The position numbers were made by a program, and so were the translations under genes. Below the pieces are notes generated by a model that was not told the origin of the DNA, did not search any database, and worked only from the letters and a program-made list of their open reading frames with translations. This document shows, piece by piece, positions 6,618-13,783 of a stretch of 14,760 nucleotides of DNA (positions are counted from its first letter, which is position 1; the number at the start of each line of letters is the position of its first letter). This DNA is from CADEED01 sp046733635 (lineage in GTDB: Bacteria > Pseudomonadota > Gammaproteobacteria > Steroidobacterales > Steroidobacteraceae), in contig JBKPPO010000382.1 of NCBI GenBank assembly GCA_046733635.1, forward strand, positions 1 to 14,760, written 5' to 3'.

Positions 6618-7574
6618 CTACTGCTTGCCTTTGCGCGTGCTCATGAAGATGTCGCCGTCGCGGCCGAAATACAGCCGCTGACCGTCATGCGACAACGTCG
6701 AGCGCTGCTCGACACCGGCGGTGTTCGCGGCGGTGCCCAGGTTCTTCGGCGCAGACCACGAGCCGGTGGGCCACCACGTGCGCGCGATGTAGACGTCCTG
6801 CCCGCCGAACGCGGCCTGTCCTTTACCCCACGTCGGACGGTTCGAACTGAACACGATCTCGAAACTGCCGTCCTCGCGCTCGCGGACGTTCGGCATGATG
6901 TCCTCGAACTCGGTGCTCAGTTCCTCGACGACCTTGCCGGGCCCGAAGTGCCCGTCGCGGCCGAGCCGGCTGACGTAGATGTCCTGGTCACCGCCGGATC
7001 CATTGCTCGAGTAGAACAGATAGGTGCCGAACCACGTCTCGACCAGCGCGGGACTGCGCTCGCCACCCGAGAAGTTAGGGCCTTCTGGCGCGCACTTGAG
7101 CATGACGGGCGCGCTCCACCCGCCCGCCGGGCTCTGGCGCGAGAGATACATGTCGCCACCGCCGCAGGGCGTGTGGCCGATGCCGTCTCCGGGCCGCTCC
7201 GAGACGAAGAACAGCGAGCGGCCACGAACGGGCGTGGGGCAGAAGTCCGCCGAGGCGGTGTTGATGGGTGCACCGAGGCTGCGCGGCGTGCCCCAGGGCG
7301 CGGTCAGGCTGTCGCGATCCGAGGCCCAGATGTCGTTGCCGCCAGCGGTGCCGGTCCGGTTCGACGCGATGAACAGGCTGAGGCCGTCGGCGCTTTCGAT
7401 GGGGCAGCCATCGCCGAACTCGGAGCTCACTTCGGCGATCTTCACGGCGGTGCTGAAGTTGGCGTGCGCCGGCTCGGCATGGCCGCCCGCCTGCGCACCC
7501 GCCGTGAAAACGGCGAGCAGGGCGGAGGCGACCACCGTGCGGGCGCGGTTGTCGAGACGTAGGACATTGTTCAT
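6618..7574 (-). CDS. Secreted PD40/TolB-like beta-propeller protein
   Basis: A 318-residue protein with a signal peptide (residues 1-29, ending AGAQA). At least five PD40-type propeller strands follow the (D)G-x-x-L-(F/Y)-x-S-(N/E)-R ... D-(I/V/M)-(Y/W) pattern: residues 62-87 (DGLSLFIASNR, GGNDIWAS), 117-147 (LFFVSERPGD, GGDMYLS), 182-204 (LFYSSNGSGGDQDIYVS), 235-265 (IVFSSNRP, GGQDVYIA) and 296-314 (DGQRLYFGRDGDIFMS). Four cysteines (57, 112, 137, 161) could pair in the periplasm. The family usually binds proteins or ligands and no catalytic motif is seen. AGGGGA on the minus strand (bases 7581-7586) lies six bases from the ATG. It is transcribed away from the wHTH regulator at 7680, and the repeats between them could control both. 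Its 3' end converges on the second diguanylate cyclase gene. Confidence 0.9.
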   Translation of the reverse strand: MNNVLRLDNRARTVVASALLAVFTAGAQAGGHAEPAHANFSTAVKIAEVSSEFGDGCPIESADGLSLFIASNRTGTAGGNDIWASDRDSLTAPWGTPRSLGAPINTASADFCPTPVRGRSLFFVSERPGDGIGHTPCGGGDMYLSRQSPAGGWSAPVMLKCAPEGPNFSGGERSPALVETWFGTYLFYSSNGSGGDQDIYVSRLGRDGHFGPGKVVEELSTEFEDIMPNVREREDGSFEIVFSSNRPTWGKGQAAFGGQDVYIARTWWPTGSWSAPKNLGTAANTAGVEQRSTLSHDGQRLYFGRDGDIFMSTRKGKQ

Positions 7575-7623
7575 GTGGGATCCCCTGAGTGGTTGAAACG
7601 AGGGGTTAGAATCGCCAGCGCGC

Positions 7624-7674
7624 GCTCAAAAGGCCTCGGCGCGACCTCAAGCGTTCTCAAAAGTCCTCAAACCA
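7624..7674 (+). promoter_or_regulatory. Ladder of CTCAA direct repeats, candidate operator
   Basis: CTCAA occurs at 7625, 7646, 7656 and 7666, with a degenerate CTCGG at 7635, so the steps are 10, 11, 10 and 10 bases. The units read GCTCAAAAGG, CCTCGGCGCGA, CCTCAAGCGT, TCTCAAAAGT and CCTCAAACCA. One-turn direct repeats are the typical binding pattern of OmpR/PhoB-type winged-helix proteins, and the gene that starts six bases downstream (7680) encodes such a domain. The block lies in the 105-base gap between two divergent genes and may control both. A -10-like TAGAAT (7607-7612) would place the repeats at or after the + strand start site, which would fit repression of the regulator. The periodicity is seen; the role is inferred. 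Confidence 0.6.
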
Positions 7675-7679
7675 CCCGC

Positions 7680-9605
7680 ATGCAGCCGCCGCCAGCCCAT
7701 CAGATTCTCGAGTTCGGCGAGTTCGAGTTCGACACGCTGCGCCGCGTGCTGGTGTCGCGCGTCACGGGGCAGCCGGTGGATGTCGGCGGGCGCGTCGTCG
7801 AGGCGCTGGTCTATCTGCTGGAGCGCCCTGGGCAGCTCATCGAAAAGAAGGCGCTCATGGATGCGCTCTGGCCGCACGTGGTCGTGGAGGACGGCAGCCT
7901 GACGCAGACCATCCACACGTTGCGGCGCGCGCTCGGTGAGAAGGCGGGCGATCACCGCTACATCGCGACCGTTCCCGGGCGCGGCTACCGCTTCATCGCG
8001 GAGGTGCGGGTGCGCGAGCCGGGAATCACGGTGACGGAACCGCCTCCCCGGCGCCCGGCGCGTGCGCTCGCCTGGGCGGCGGTCGGGTTCGCGATTCTGG
8101 TGATCGGAGCGTTGGCATTCCTCTTGTCCCGTGGCGGCTCGCAGCCCGATACGGCGGCGGCGAAACCGCCCGCCGCCGGCCCGGCCGCCGCGGCTCAGCC
8201 TTCCATCGCCGTGCTGCCGTTCGTCGACATGAGCGCGTCCGAGGATCAGGCCCACTTCGCCGACGGTCTCTCCGAAGAGATCCTGAATCAGCTCACGCGC
8301 GCCGACGCCCTTCGCGTGATCGCGCGCACGTCGTCCTTCTCGTTCAAGGACCAGAACGCCGACATCCGCACGATCGCGCAACGGCTGGAGGTCACACACG
8401 TGCTGGAAGGCAGCGTGCGAAAGTCGGGTGATCGCGTGCGCATCACGGCGCAGCTCATCGACGGCGCCACGAGCGGGCATCTCTGGTCCGACACGTACGA
8501 TCGCGACGTGCAGGACGTGTTCGGCGTTCAGCGCGAGATCGCCGTGGCAGTGGCGGACGCGCTCGACGTGACGATCCGCGGCGCGGCGCCGACGCGCGCC
8601 GAGACACGCAGCACGATGGCCTACGAGCACTATCTACAGGGCCGCCACCTGTTCCATCGTCGCTCGGGCACCGATCTGCGTCAGGCCCAGGCGCATTTCG
8701 ACGAAGCCGTGCGCATCGATCCGGAATACGGCCGCGCCTGGGCGGCACTGGCCGGCGTGTACATGGTCGCGAGATTCGAAGGCGTCGATTTTCCCGATGC
8801 CAACGAGAACTGGCGCAAGGCCGCCGAGCGTGCGGTGGCGGTGTCGCCGGATCTCGGCGAGGCGCATCTGCGCGCCGCGCAATTTCACTGGCACAACGGT
8901 GACGAAGCCACCGGCTTTGCATACCGCGCCAGGGCCCTGGAGCTGGATCCGCAGGATCCGCTTTTGTTAGGTGTGCCGGTGTCGGATGCCATCAAAGCGG
9001 GGGATCTCGACAAGGCCATCGAATTGCAGAAGAAGGTCGTGGCCGTGGACCCGCTGTCGGCCACCACGCGCGGCAATCTGGGCGTGATGCTCGCCACGGC
9101 CGGACGATACGTTGAGGCGCAGCGCGAGCTCGAGCGATCTCTCGAGCTCAGCCCGGCAGCGGTGCCTTCGATGTCCAATATCGCCGAGATTCTGGTGCTG
9201 CAGGGGCGGCCGGAAGAAGCGCTCGCGGTTCTCTCGCGCATGCCGGACAGTGCCCTTCGCGACTCCCGTTTCGCGATGGCCCATTTCGCGCTCGGCGAGT
9301 TACGCGACGCCGAAGCGCGGCTCGCACGCCTGATCGAGGCAGCCACGCGGCAAACATCCGACTTCGGCCTGGCCATCACCGTCGCCGAGGTATTCGCCGC
9401 GCGCAAAGACGTGAACGCCGCCTTCGAGTGGTTGGACGCCGCGCGGCGGCGAGCGCTGGCGCAGCCGGGCGGGAAGATGGCGCACTGGGTGGTCTACGAA
9501 AGGCTCCATCTCGCGCCGCACCTTCGGCCGTTGCGCGCCGATCCGCGATGGGGGCGATTGCGGCCGGAAAGCGACGACGCGCCGCCCGACACAGGGCCGC
9601 CCTGA
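7680..9605 (+). CDS. Membrane wHTH regulator with TolB-like and TPR domains
   Basis: A 641-residue one-component regulator of the CadC-like kind. Residues 8-108 form an OmpR/PhoB-type winged helix (FGEFEFDTLRRVL, ALMDALWPHVVVEDGSLTQTIHTLRRALGE, YIATVPGRGYRFIAEV) facing the cytoplasm. A single TM at 129-149 (AWAAVGFAILVIGALAFLLS) and an Ala/Pro linker put the rest in the periplasm: a TolB-like N-terminal domain at 175-297 (PSIAVLPFVDMS, FADGLSEEILNQLTR, VLEGSVRKSGDRVRITAQLID) and TPR-type helices at about 311-590 (YEHYLQGRHLFHR, AQAHFDEAVRIDPEYGRAWAALA). Such proteins sense outside the membrane and bind DNA directly. The ATG at 7680 is chosen over an in-frame GTG at 7575, because the 35 extra residues are unlike the family and would run through the repeat ladder. 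There is no obvious Shine-Dalgarno. It is divergent from the PD40 gene and convergent with the large secreted gene. Confidence 0.9.
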   Translation: MQPPPAHQILEFGEFEFDTLRRVLVSRVTGQPVDVGGRVVEALVYLLERPGQLIEKKALMDALWPHVVVEDGSLTQTIHTLRRALGEKAGDHRYIATVPGRGYRFIAEVRVREPGITVTEPPPRRPARALAWAAVGFAILVIGALAFLLSRGGSQPDTAAAKPPAAGPAAAAQPSIAVLPFVDMSASEDQAHFADGLSEEILNQLTRADALRVIARTSSFSFKDQNADIRTIAQRLEVTHVLEGSVRKSGDRVRITAQLIDGATSGHLWSDTYDRDVQDVFGVQREIAVAVADALDVTIRGAAPTRAETRSTMAYEHYLQGRHLFHRRSGTDLRQAQAHFDEAVRIDPEYGRAWAALAGVYMVARFEGVDFPDANENWRKAAERAVAVSPDLGEAHLRAAQFHWHNGDEATGFAYRARALELDPQDPLLLGVPVSDAIKAGDLDKAIELQKKVVAVDPLSATTRGNLGVMLATAGRYVEAQRELERSLELSPAAVPSMSNIAEILVLQGRPEEALAVLSRMPDSALRDSRFAMAHFALGELRDAEARLARLIEAATRQTSDFGLAITVAEVFAARKDVNAAFEWLDAARRRALAQPGGKMAHWVVYERLHLAPHLRPLRADPRWGRLRPESDDAPPDTGPP

Positions 9606-9665
9606 CTACCCACTTGCATCATTGGGCGCGACGGGAACCGCGTTCCGCGCATCAGGTCCCGGCGC

Positions 9666-11849
9666 CTAACGCCCCCAGCGGTATTGCTCCACCCGGAACT
9701 CTTCCCAGGTCGCCACCGTTCGATACGTCGCGATCCCGTAGCGACCCCGCGGAATATCGCGATCGTGCGCCGTCACGATCAGCTGGTGATCGACATACAG
9801 ATGAAGCTGGTCTTCGACGATCACGAAGTGCAAGTGTTTGACATCCCCCGGCGTCGTTGCCAGGTTGACCGAGCCCAGCACGGTCACCACGCCGTTCACG
9901 ATCTTGCGGATCTGTGCCTGCCCGCTGCTCCGCAATGTCACGTAGTAGTGATTGCGTTCGTCGACGTACCGCCCCAGCAATCCGAACCAAGCGCCTTGCT
10001 GCGAGGCTGCGAACGCATCGAGCCGGACGATGGCTTCGATGGACTGACTCGTGATGGGCGTGCCGATGACGGCGAAGGCATTGCCGGCGGTGTTGGTCTG
10101 CGAGAGTCCCGCGAGGTAGCAATGCTCACCGTCCGGATCGCACAACCAGCGGTTGTTCCAGGTGCCGCTGAGTTCTTCGAGACCGCTCTCGCTATCGTAG
10201 CCAAGGTATCCGTAAGTGCGGGAGAACAGCGGGTAATACTGATCGGTGGGCGCGACGAGCACGTTGTTGAAATCCGCGCGCGCGAGCCAGGTGGCCACGC
10301 CCCCGCGGCCTCGCACCAGCGAGTTGTCGACGATCGTGGTGCCTTGCTGGAAGCCGAAGTCCACGTAGATGGTGTTGCGGATCACGATCATCTGCGCCCG
10401 GAACGTCGGCGGCCTCGTGTTGTAGAAGTAACTTTCGTGGAGCACGGACTCCACGCCATTCACCCGTTTGCGGATGCTGTAGCCAGTTTGATGCATCGTG
10501 ACGTAGTAGTAGTTGTCGGCGTCGGTGTAACGCGCGACGAGACCGACCCAACTACCGGCGACGCCCCAGGCGGGCGTCACGTGTGCTTCGATGCGCTGAT
10601 CGTCGGTCCAGTCGCTTTCGGTCAGCAGGCCCACCGCGAGGCCGCTCGCCGAGTTCTGCACCAGTACGTCGTCGCTGCCGCGCGTGGCGAGCGTGAACTG
10701 GCCGCCCGAGAACGTGAAGTCGGAGATATCGCGATCCTCGAAATCGTTGACGATGGTCGGTGGAGCGCGCAGCTGCGCGGGCAGGATGGAGACGCGCACC
10801 TCGGTCCGCAGGGCACCGTAGTCCTGCGCTGCGCTCACGACCGTGCGACCGGATATATCGGCGATCCATGAGCTCATGGCGTCGTACGTCGCGAGTGTGG
10901 CGACATGTTCGAACTGTCCCGGCGAGGACTCGATGTAGACGCGCGGGAACAACTGGTACTTCGCGTTTTCCACCGTGACGAGCACGCCATCGCGATAGAC
11001 CGCCTTGTAGGTGGCCGGGCCGCCATCGTCGCGATCGATGCTGATGGCCGTTCCCTGGCGAACCCAGGTGCTCGTGCCGCTGCGCCGGAAGATCGCGCCG
11101 TTCACGGCGACGGCGGTGGCGCCCTGGAGCGCCCAGGATCCGTTCGTGATCAGCTCGTCGTCCGGGAAAACCAGCGCGCCCGACGGCACCCATTCCACGG
11201 CGCTTCCGTTTCGCCGCCAGGCCCGAGCCTCGCTGGAGTAGGGCGCGTGCAGCAGGGCGTAGTCGTAGTTGAGCTCCACGTCGTAGTGATCGCTCGCGGC
11301 AAGGCACTCGCCCTGGTTGTCGTCGATGCGGCCGCTGATGTCCCAACTACCGGCCGTATTCTTCTGATAGATCACGGCATCGTAGTCGCAGTTGTTGCCG
11401 CCGATGAGCACGCGGCTGTTGGAGATCGCGAGCCCGCCATGGTGGCGGATCGGCGCGACGCTCGTCGCACGCACGTAGTCACCGTTCGACAGTTCGAACA
11501 AGGAGATCTCGTCACCGAACTGGATCGCGGCGATGCCGTTCTTCATCGCCACATCGGCGTGCACGACTGCGCCGGTTCGTGACACGAGCACCCGGCGGAA
11601 GGCCCACTGGCCGTTGGTGTCGCGTCGGTAGAACAGCGCCTGCTGACCGCCCGCGTGAGTTGCGAGGACGATGATCTGGCGGCCGTCGATCGCCACGTCG
11701 TCGCCGAACCGGGTGAACGTGGGCGTGGCGGGTCGCACCAGCACCTGCGCCGGCGCGATGGTTCGGACGTCCGCCAGGGCGGTCGGCGCGCACAGGGATG
11801 ACAGCACCAGAGAGGCGAGTGCGAATACGCCGGCGCGGAAGGCTTGCAT
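9666..11849 (-). CDS. Large secreted protein: propeller-like N-half plus two jelly-roll modules
   Basis: A 727-residue exported protein with signal peptide 1-26 (ending PTALA). Residues 40-355 hold repeated short strands of the type FG-DDVAIDGRQIIVLATHAG--ALFYRRDTNGQW, which recalls FG-GAP/Kelch-like beta propellers. Two related modules follow, about 367-532 and 555-722. Each contains an I-E-A-x-V strand (QRIEAHVTPAWG; QSIEAIVRLDAF), W-x-G-L-x-x-R-Y (WVGLVARYTDADNYYYVTM; WFGLLGRYVDERNHYYVTL) and IRK-x-VNGV, as in concanavalin/LamG-like or DUF1080-like folds that often bind glycans. An internal duplication is clear. No catalytic residues are evident. AGGGAG on the minus strand (11855-11860) lies five bases from the ATG. 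It is on the same strand as the GMC dehydrogenase but 180 bases away with hairpins between, so it is probably transcribed separately. The fold assignments are by eye; the substrate is unknown. Confidence 0.87.
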   Translation of the reverse strand: MQAFRAGVFALASLVLSSLCAPTALADVRTIAPAQVLVRPATPTFTRFGDDVAIDGRQIIVLATHAGGQQALFYRRDTNGQWAFRRVLVSRTGAVVHADVAMKNGIAAIQFGDEISLFELSNGDYVRATSVAPIRHHGGLAISNSRVLIGGNNCDYDAVIYQKNTAGSWDISGRIDDNQGECLAASDHYDVELNYDYALLHAPYSSEARAWRRNGSAVEWVPSGALVFPDDELITNGSWALQGATAVAVNGAIFRRSGTSTWVRQGTAISIDRDDGGPATYKAVYRDGVLVTVENAKYQLFPRVYIESSPGQFEHVATLATYDAMSSWIADISGRTVVSAAQDYGALRTEVRVSILPAQLRAPPTIVNDFEDRDISDFTFSGGQFTLATRGSDDVLVQNSASGLAVGLLTESDWTDDQRIEAHVTPAWGVAGSWVGLVARYTDADNYYYVTMHQTGYSIRKRVNGVESVLHESYFYNTRPPTFRAQMIVIRNTIYVDFGFQQGTTIVDNSLVRGRGGVATWLARADFNNVLVAPTDQYYPLFSRTYGYLGYDSESGLEELSGTWNNRWLCDPDGEHCYLAGLSQTNTAGNAFAVIGTPITSQSIEAIVRLDAFAASQQGAWFGLLGRYVDERNHYYVTLRSSGQAQIRKIVNGVVTVLGSVNLATTPGDVKHLHFVIVEDQLHLYVDHQLIVTAHDRDIPRGRYGIATYRTVATWEEFRVEQYRWGR

Positions 11850-11957
11850 GGGTTCTCCCTCGTTTGTTTGGAGGGATTTGAGCCCGGCGCTCGTGGGACA
11901 GATATCGGATAGCGCAGCGTAGGAATGAGGTGGGCGCTGTCGGGGTTGGTGGATTAC

Positions 11958-11990
11958 CCGGCGCGTTCAGCCTACTGTCTGACGCGCCGG
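11958..11990 (-). terminator. Long GC-rich hairpin, second of a tandem pair
   Basis: CCGGCGCGTTCAG (11958-11970) pairs with CTGACGCGCCGG (11979-11990), about 12 base pairs with one bulged T and an 8-base loop. It lies 40 bases after the end of the dehydrogenase gene, directly beyond another hairpin. No U tract follows on either strand, so it may block transcription or protect the 3' end rather than act as a classic intrinsic terminator. Confidence 0.45.
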
Positions 11991-11997
11991 CTGGAGG

Positions 11998-12021
11998 CAG
12001 GCGCCGCCGCCTCGGCGCCTG
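11998..12021 (-). terminator. GC-rich hairpin just after the dehydrogenase gene
   Basis: CAGGCGCCG (11998-12006) and CGGCGCCTG (12013-12021) form a perfect 9-base-pair stem with a 6-base loop, starting eight bases beyond the stop codon of the minus-strand GMC gene. The position suits a terminator or 3'-end stabiliser; the lack of a U tract argues against a strong intrinsic terminator. Confidence 0.5.
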
Positions 12022-12029
12022 TCCCCATC

Positions 12030-13712
12030 TCAGAGATTCCGCTTCTTGAACTGATCCATCAGGTAGTCAGAGGAGCGAACCGCCAGCGCCATGATGGTCA
12101 GCGTGGGGTTCTGGCACGCGCCGCTCGGGAACCCGGCCGCATCCATGACGAACAGGTTCTTCACGTCATGCGATTGCTGGAACTGATTCAGCACCGAGGA
12201 CTTCGGGTCCTTGCCCATGCGTGCGCCGCCCATCTCATGGATGCCGTAGCCCGGGATGCGATTCTCGAACGCGAACGTCTGCACATTCTTCGCGCCGGAC
12301 GCGTCCATCATCTCGCCGGCCGTCACCGCCATGTCGCGGATCATCGCGCGTTCGTTGTCACCCCAGCCCACGTCGATGTGGAGCACGGGGATGCCGAACA
12401 CATCGTTCACGTTCTTGTTGATCGAGACTCGATTGTGTTTGTAAGGCAGGCATTCGCCGAACCCGACGAGGTTCATGGTCCACAGCCCGTTGAGCACGGC
12501 TTGTTTGTAGGCTTCGCCGAAGCCGGGCGCGCCCATCGAGAAATTGAGCTGACTACCGCCCTGGAATCCGTAGCCGCGCAGGAAGTCCTTGTGACGCTCG
12601 CCTTTCGCGGTGTTGCGGAAGCGGATCACATACGGACCGCCCGGGCGGCGCGCATCGTTGAGGCTCGGCTTGCCGGGCATGTCGGGGAATTCACCGGACG
12701 CGCCGCCGGCCACCCACATGTGATCCATGAGGTATTCGCCGAGCGTGCCGCTGGAGTTGCCGAGGCCGTCCTTCGCGGAGTTGAGCAGGATGCGCGTGGA
12801 TTCCAGCGACTGCGCACACAACACCACGCTGCGCGCGCGGATCTCGCGCGTCTCTCGCGTGATGCGGTCCACGTAACTCACGCCGCTGGCCTTGTTGGTG
12901 GCCTGGTCCATGAGCACCTGGTAGACCATCGCGTTGGGGATGTGGGTGCAGTTGCCGCTCTTCAACGCATCGGCCACGGTGGTGTACGCGCTGTTGAAAT
13001 ACGAGCGCGTGACGCAACCGCGTTCGCAAGGCCCGCAGAAGTGGCAGGGCGCGCGATTGCCAATCGGCTTGGTGAGGTTCGCGAGCCGCCCCATGGTGAG
13101 CGTGCGGCCGAACTTCGATTTGATGGCGCCGCGCACCCGGGTCTCGACACAGGTCAGCGGCATCGACGGCTGGAACCTGCTGTCGGGTAGTTCGGCCACA
13201 CCCTCGGCCATGCCCGAGATGCCGACGTAGTCTTCGACGATCTCGTAGTACTTGACGAGATCCTTGTAATCGAGCGGCCAGTCGGCGCCGGCGCCGTCGA
13301 ACGAATAACCCTTCAGATCCTGTTGCGAGAAGCGATAGCTGTGCCGGCCCCACACGTTCGTACGGCCGCCGGTGACGCGCATGCGTCCCTGCCACGAGAA
13401 CGGCTTTCCTTCCGCCGTGGTGTAAGGCTCGTCGATGTCATTGCAGAACCAGCTCTCGTTGTATTCGGTGCAGGCGTAGCAATCCTTCTGCACGGGGCGC
13501 TTGCGGCGAATCAGATCGTTCGCGCGTGCGTAATACGTGAGCTCGTACGGCTGCACGTGCTCGCGGTAATCGCCTTCGTTCAGCGGCCGTCCCGCGCAGA
13601 CCAGCGCGACCTTCATGCCTGCTTCGCTCATGCGCTTGGCGGCCCATCCGCCCGAGGCCCCGGAACCGACGACGATCGCATCGTAGACTTCAGGTCGGGG
13701 CGTGACGGACAT
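12030..13712 (-). CDS. GMC-family FAD dehydrogenase (gluconate 2-dehydrogenase large-subunit type)
   Basis: A 560-residue flavoprotein that probably oxidises a sugar, sugar acid or other alcohol. The FAD-binding start is YDAIVVGSGASGGWAAKRM (GSGASG at 16-21); GGRTNVWGRHSYR is a second flavin-contact block. The C-terminal GMC active site is present: His492 in GIHEMGGARMG, and Asn535 in CQNPTLTIMAL. Cys223, 226, 229 and 233 (CHFCGPCERGC) form a CxxCxxCxxxC motif that could hold an iron-sulfur cluster or structural disulfides. It has no signal peptide, so export would depend on a Tat-bearing partner, as in gluconate 2-dehydrogenase complexes; the divergent gene at 13784 encodes such a partner. 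ATG at 13712 is chosen over the in-frame TTG at 13730, because AGGAG (13719-13723) sits six bases from the ATG. The substrate is undetermined; no cytochrome c subunit gene is in view. Confidence 0.93.
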   Translation of the reverse strand: MSVTPRPEVYDAIVVGSGASGGWAAKRMSEAGMKVALVCAGRPLNEGDYREHVQPYELTYYARANDLIRRKRPVQKDCYACTEYNESWFCNDIDEPYTTAEGKPFSWQGRMRVTGGRTNVWGRHSYRFSQQDLKGYSFDGAGADWPLDYKDLVKYYEIVEDYVGISGMAEGVAELPDSRFQPSMPLTCVETRVRGAIKSKFGRTLTMGRLANLTKPIGNRAPCHFCGPCERGCVTRSYFNSAYTTVADALKSGNCTHIPNAMVYQVLMDQATNKASGVSYVDRITRETREIRARSVVLCAQSLESTRILLNSAKDGLGNSSGTLGEYLMDHMWVAGGASGEFPDMPGKPSLNDARRPGGPYVIRFRNTAKGERHKDFLRGYGFQGGSQLNFSMGAPGFGEAYKQAVLNGLWTMNLVGFGECLPYKHNRVSINKNVNDVFGIPVLHIDVGWGDNERAMIRDMAVTAGEMMDASGAKNVQTFAFENRIPGYGIHEMGGARMGKDPKSSVLNQFQQSHDVKNLFVMDAAGFPSGACQNPTLTIMALAVRSSDYLMDQFKKRNL

Positions 13713-13718
13713 GCAGGA

Positions 13719-13723
13719 CTCCT
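13719..13723 (-). promoter_or_regulatory. Ribosome binding site fixing the dehydrogenase start
   Basis: AGGAG on the minus strand is six bases upstream of the ATG at 13712 and lies inside the longer TTG-initiated reading frame. It therefore decides the start in favour of the 560-residue product. Confidence 0.7.
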
Positions 13724-13747
13724 GGCTCAACGGGCTGGGACTGCGCC

Positions 13748-13753
13748 TATACT
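13748..13753 (+). promoter_or_regulatory. Possible -10 box for the Tat-exported subunit gene
   Basis: TATACT preceded by GCGCC resembles the box at 4591 in front of the other small exported gene. It lies 30 bases before the start at 13784. No good -35 is visible at 16-18 bases spacing, so activator dependence or a false match is possible. The gap to the divergent dehydrogenase is only 71 bases, so the promoters probably share control. Confidence 0.3.
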
Positions 13754-13771
13754 AACGACAACGCGAGCGTC

Positions 13772-13777
13772 GAGGAG
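13772..13777 (+). promoter_or_regulatory. Ribosome binding site choosing the second ATG
   Basis: GAGGAG directly abuts an ATG at 13778, too close to serve it, but lies six bases before an in-frame ATG at 13784. The latter is the more likely start. Confidence 0.65.
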
Positions 13778-13783
13778 ATGGTG

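Larger units (their letters stand above)
11850..12029. other. Gap between the dehydrogenase and the large secreted gene
   Basis: The minus-strand gap holds two adjacent GC-rich hairpins (11958-12021) near the end of the dehydrogenase gene and the ribosome binding site of the secreted-protein gene. On the minus strand CTCAAATCC is followed nine bases later by CTCCAAA (about 11864-11880), a faint echo of the repeat ladder at 7624-7674. I saw no convincing promoter. Confidence 0.5.

Noticed and set aside
6687..7562. 291-codon open frame on the plus strand opposite the PD40 gene
   Set aside because: The PD40 repeats on the minus strand are unmistakable; the plus-strand product is low-complexity Arg/Ala/Val.
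7575..7679. N-terminal extension of the regulator from a GTG at 7575
   Set aside because: The 35 extra residues do not resemble the family's N-terminus. They would overlap the ribosome site region of the divergent gene and translate the CTCAA ladder; ATG 7680 begins just before the winged helix.
9634..9646. GGAAC-CGC-GTTCC hairpin between the convergent genes as a bidirectional terminator
   Set aside because: The stem is only five base pairs and no T-rich run follows on either strand; too weak to call.
9684..10871. 395-codon open frame on the plus strand opposite the large secreted protein
   Set aside because: The minus-strand gene has a signal peptide, a ribosome site and duplicated domains; the plus-strand translation has none of these.
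11925..13190. 421-codon open frame on the plus strand opposite the GMC dehydrogenase
   Set aside because: It is a complementary-strand shadow: no conserved motif and His/Ala/Arg-rich composition, while the minus strand carries full GMC motifs.
13713..13730. TTG start of the GMC dehydrogenase
   Set aside because: It lies upstream of and includes the AGGAG that serves the ATG at 13712; the six added residues bring no conserved sequence.
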